64,000 nucleotides of DNA from Streptoverticillium olivoreticuli subsp. olivoreticuli. GTDB lineage: Bacteria > Actinomycetota > Actinomycetes > Streptomycetales > Streptomycetaceae. This document shows, piece by piece, positions 61,535-64,000 of this stretch (the first letter of the stretch is position 1; each line of letters begins with the position of its first letter). The stretch lies in NCBI RefSeq assembly GCF_003391135.1, contig NZ_CP031455.1, forward strand, positions 6,781,001 through 6,845,000, read 5' to 3'. Both the position numbers and the translations under genes were made by a program. The notes below the pieces were generated by a model. The model was not told where the DNA came from, searched no databases, and saw only the letters and a list, made by a program, of their open reading frames with translations.

Positions 61535-63220
61535 TTGAGTCACCCGCATCCTGAACTCGGTCCCCCGCCGAAGCTCCCCGAGGGCGGCCTGCGCGTCACG
61601 CCCCTCGGCGGTCTCGGCGAGATCGGCCGCAACATGACCGTCTTCGAGTACGACGGCCGCCTGCTGATCGTCGACTGCGGCGTGCTCTTCCCCGAGGAGG
61701 AGCAGCCCGGCGTCGACCTGATCCTGCCGGACTTCAGCTCGATCCGTGACCGTCTCGACGACATCGACGGCATCGTGCTCACGCACGGCCACGAGGACCA
61801 CATCGGCGGTGTCCCGTACCTGCTTCGCGAGAAGCCGGACATCCCGCTGATCGGCTCCAAGCTGACCCTCGCCCTGATCGAGGCGAAGCTCCAGGAGCAC
61901 CGCATCCGCCCCTACACCCTGGAGGTCCAGGAGGGGCACCGGGAGAGCATCGGCCCGTTCGACTGCGAGTTCATCGCGGTCAACCACTCCATCCCGGACG
62001 CCCTCGCGGTCGCCATCCGCACCCCCGCCGGCATGGCCGTGCACACCGGCGACTTCAAGATGGACCAGCTTCCGCTGGACCGCCGCCTCACCGACCTGCC
62101 CGCCTTCGCGCGGCTCGGCGAGGAGGGCATCGACCTGCTGCTCGTGGACTCCACGAACGCCGAGGTCCCCGGCTTCGTCCCGCCCGAGCGCGACATCTCG
62201 AACGTGCTGCGCACGGTCTTCGCGGGCGCCCAGAAGCGCATCATCGTGGCCAGCTTCGCCAGCCACGTGCACCGCATCCAGCAGATCCTGGACGCCGCGC
62301 ACGAGTACGGGCGCCGGGTGGCCTTCGTGGGCCGCTCGATGGTCCGCAACATGGGCATCGCCCGTGACCTGGGCTATCTGCGGGTCCCCGCCGGTCTGGT
62401 CGTGGACGTCAAGACGCTGGACGACCTGCCGGACGACGAGGTCGTGCTGGTCTGCACGGGTTCCCAGGGCGAGCCGATGGCCGCGCTGTCCCGGATGGCC
62501 AACCGCGACCACCAGATCCGGATCGTCCAGGGCGACACGGTCATCCTGGCGTCGTCCCTGATCCCGGGCAACGAGAACGCGGTCTACCGCGTGATCAACG
62601 GCCTGACCCGATGGGGCGCCAACGTCGTCCACAAGGGCAACGCCAAGGTCCATGTCTCGGGCCACGCCTCCGCGGGCGAGCTGCTGTACTTCTACAACAT
62701 CTGCAAGCCCCGCAACCTCATGCCGGTCCACGGCGAGTGGCGCCACCTGAGGGCGAACGCGGAGCTCGGCGCCCTGACGGGCGTGCCCAAGAACCACATC
62801 GTGATCGCCGAGGACGGCGTCGTGGTGGACCTGGTGAACGGCTCGGCGAAGATCGTCGGCAAGGTCCAGGCCGGGTATGTGTACGTCGACGGCCTGTCGG
62901 TCGGCGATGTCACGGAGACCTCGCTCAAGGACCGCCGCATCCTCGGCGACGAGGGCATCATCTCGGTCTTCCTCGTTGTCGACAGCGCGACGGGCAAGCT
63001 CGTGGGAGGTCCGCAGATCCACGCGCGCGGTTCGGGCATCGAGGACTCCACGTTCTCCGCAGTGGTCCCGAAGGTCGAGGAGGCGCTCGCCAAGTCCGCC
63101 TCCAACGGCGTCCTGGAGCCCCACCAGATCCAGCAGCTCGTTCGCCGGACCATGGGCAAGTGGGTGTCCGACACCTACCGCCGGCGCCCGATGATCCTCC
63201 CCGTGGTCGTCGAGGTCTGA
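61535..63220 (+). CDS. rnj: ribonuclease J
   Basis: 561 residues from TTG 61535 (GAGGAG about 7 nt upstream). Metallo-beta-lactamase/beta-CASP RNase with 5'-3' exo- and endonuclease activity in RNA decay and rRNA maturation. Zinc motif HGHEDH (84-89), further ligands in NHSIPD and HTGDFK, beta-CASP elements (IIVASFASHVHRIQQI, CTGSQGEP), and the late HVSGHAS and PVHGEWRHL. Follows dapA as in other actinobacteria. Confidence 0.96.
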   Translation: MSHPHPELGPPPKLPEGGLRVTPLGGLGEIGRNMTVFEYDGRLLIVDCGVLFPEEEQPGVDLILPDFSSIRDRLDDIDGIVLTHGHEDHIGGVPYLLREKPDIPLIGSKLTLALIEAKLQEHRIRPYTLEVQEGHRESIGPFDCEFIAVNHSIPDALAVAIRTPAGMAVHTGDFKMDQLPLDRRLTDLPAFARLGEEGIDLLLVDSTNAEVPGFVPPERDISNVLRTVFAGAQKRIIVASFASHVHRIQQILDAAHEYGRRVAFVGRSMVRNMGIARDLGYLRVPAGLVVDVKTLDDLPDDEVVLVCTGSQGEPMAALSRMANRDHQIRIVQGDTVILASSLIPGNENAVYRVINGLTRWGANVVHKGNAKVHVSGHASAGELLYFYNICKPRNLMPVHGEWRHLRANAELGALTGVPKNHIVIAEDGVVVDLVNGSAKIVGKVQAGYVYVDGLSVGDVTETSLKDRRILGDEGIISVFLVVDSATGKLVGGPQIHARGSGIEDSTFSAVVPKVEEALAKSASNGVLEPHQIQQLVRRTMGKWVSDTYRRRPMILPVVVEV

Positions 63221-63236
63221 CGCAGGATCAGCCGTA

Positions 63237-63282
63237 TGGACGGCCGCCCCGGTGCCGATTTGCATCCGGGCGCGGCCGTCCA
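63237..63282 (+). terminator. terminator after RNase J
   Basis: TGGACGGCCGC (63237-63247) pairs with GCGGCCGTCCA (63272-63282), with an inner CCCGG/CCGGG pair, 16 nt after the stop. Confidence 0.75.
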
Positions 63283-63783
63283 GTACGTTTACGGCTCCAC
63301 CGCAGCGGGAACCCCCGAACGCCTTGTGCGTGAAGGATCGTTCCGCGGCGGAGGGAAAACCGACCCGGAGCGATCTGATAAAGTCGGTGAAGCCGGAAAG
63401 CGAATAGCTGGAAGGCAAACCCCGCTCCAACAGGGGGCCGGAAACGGAATTCGGACCGACTGCTTCTTCTGGAAGCGGGGGGACACGGAAAACGGATCTG
63501 GTAAGGTTGGAAACACGAAATACCGAAGGGAAGCGCCCGGAGGAAAGCCCGAGAGGGTGAGTACAAAGGAAGCGTCCGTTCCTTGAGAACTCAACAGCGT
63601 GCCAAAAGTCAACGCCAGACTATAAAATACCCCGTCTCCGGTTCTTTGGACCGGGACGCGGTTCCTTTGAAAAAGTCCTTCCTTAGGGAAGGCACACACA
63701 GCGAGGACGCTGTGCACGGCCGGGCTTATTCCGCCTGGCTGTGCCGCTCAACGCGAGTGTCGCACCCGATTACGGGTAAACAT
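63283..63783 (+). promoter_or_regulatory. rrn operon promoter and leader region
   Basis: No coding gene is supported in these 500 bp. GATCTGATAAAGTCGG (63374-63387 region) and GATCTGGTAAGGTTGG (63495-63510) resemble -10 regions of streptomycete rrn promoters; good -35 elements are not evident here. TTGAGAACTCAACAG (63583-63597) is the boxA-like antitermination element conserved in actinobacterial rrn leaders. Later hairpins (CCTTCCTTAGGGAAGG near 63677; CACAGCG/CGCTGTG near 63700) are likely processing stems before 16S rRNA. Confidence 0.7.
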
Positions 63784-64000
63784 TCACGGAGAGTTTGATC
63801 CTGGCTCAGGACGAACGCTGGCGGCGTGCTTAACACATGCAAGTCGAACGATGAAGCCTTTCGGGGTGGATTAGTGGCGAACGGGTGAGTAACACGTGGG
63901 CAATCTGCCCTGCACTCTGGGACAAGCCCTGGAAACGGGGTCTAATACCGGATAATACCTGCCGAGGCATCTCGGTGGGTTGAAAGCTCCGGCGGTGCAG
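63784..64000 (+). rRNA. rrs: 16S ribosomal RNA, 5' part (continues beyond window)
   Basis: Begins TCACGGAGAGTTTGATCCTG, the canonical 16S 5' end, followed by the conserved CAGGACGAACGCTGGCGGCG, then GTGGCGAACGGGTGAGTAAC. About the first 217 nt are present, through the V1 and into the V2 region. The V1 loop ACGATGAAGCCTTTCGGGGT and the rest fit Streptomyces. The mature 5' end is set by homology, plus or minus a few bases. Confidence 0.96.

Noticed and set aside
63236..63798. Open frames of 71-142 codons in the rrn leader
   Set aside because: The region is a ribosomal RNA promoter/leader with boxA-like element and processing stems; the frames run into 16S rRNA or have no ribosome site.

Overview
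The window looks like a chromosomal segment from a Streptomyces-type actinomycete. It has very high GC with strong third-position G/C bias, many GTG starts and some TTG starts, and a conserved-gene order typical of Streptomyces: dxr, site-2 protease, ispG, proS, rimP-nusA-ylxR-infB-ylxP-rbfA-truB-ribF, a type VII (ESX) secretion cluster, rpsO-pnp, M16 protease, dapB, thyX, dapA, RNase J, then the start of a 16S rRNA gene. Genus is inferred from gene content and order only.

Layout. 1-8.3 kb: 3' part of an oxidoreductase, an acyl-CoA dehydrogenase, the MEP isoprenoid genes dxr and ispG around a site-2 protease, and two acetyltransferases. 8.3-12.2 kb: proS, then a minus-strand trio (a kinase-fold protein with altered catalytic residues, a ferritin-like protein, a lipoprotein). 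12.3-24.8 kb: the translation/ribosome-maturation block, whose leaders contain several tiny ORFs, interrupted by a 1347-residue protein joining a trypsin-like domain to a P-loop NTPase. 24.8-53.1 kb: the ESX region. It holds a MinD/ParA-like ATPase with long repeats, a membrane-anchored PQQ-propeller protein, eccE, eccB, two mycosin proteases, four or more WXG-type proteins, a BldB-family gene, a WhiJ-like regulatory set (anti-sigma-type ATPase, HTH regulator, DUF397 protein), a four-gene putative effector/partner/immunity cassette (43473-46961), and divergent eccC and eccD. 53.3-63.2 kb: RNA decay and lysine/thymidylate genes. 63.2-64.0 kb: rrn leader and the first about 217 nt of 16S rRNA.

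How the parts fit. EccB, EccC, EccD, EccE and mycosin supply the core of a type VII secretion machine. The small WXG proteins are likely substrates. The MinD-like, propeller and regulatory proteins are probably accessory. Most notable are (i) a near-identical 16-bp palindrome upstream of two separate accessory ESX units, (ii) a hydrolase cassette built like a T7SS effector with its partner and candidate immunity proteins, and (iii) developmental-type regulators (BldB/WhiJ-like) inside the secretion cluster. All functional calls are by motif recognition from the translated sequence. No database search was run.
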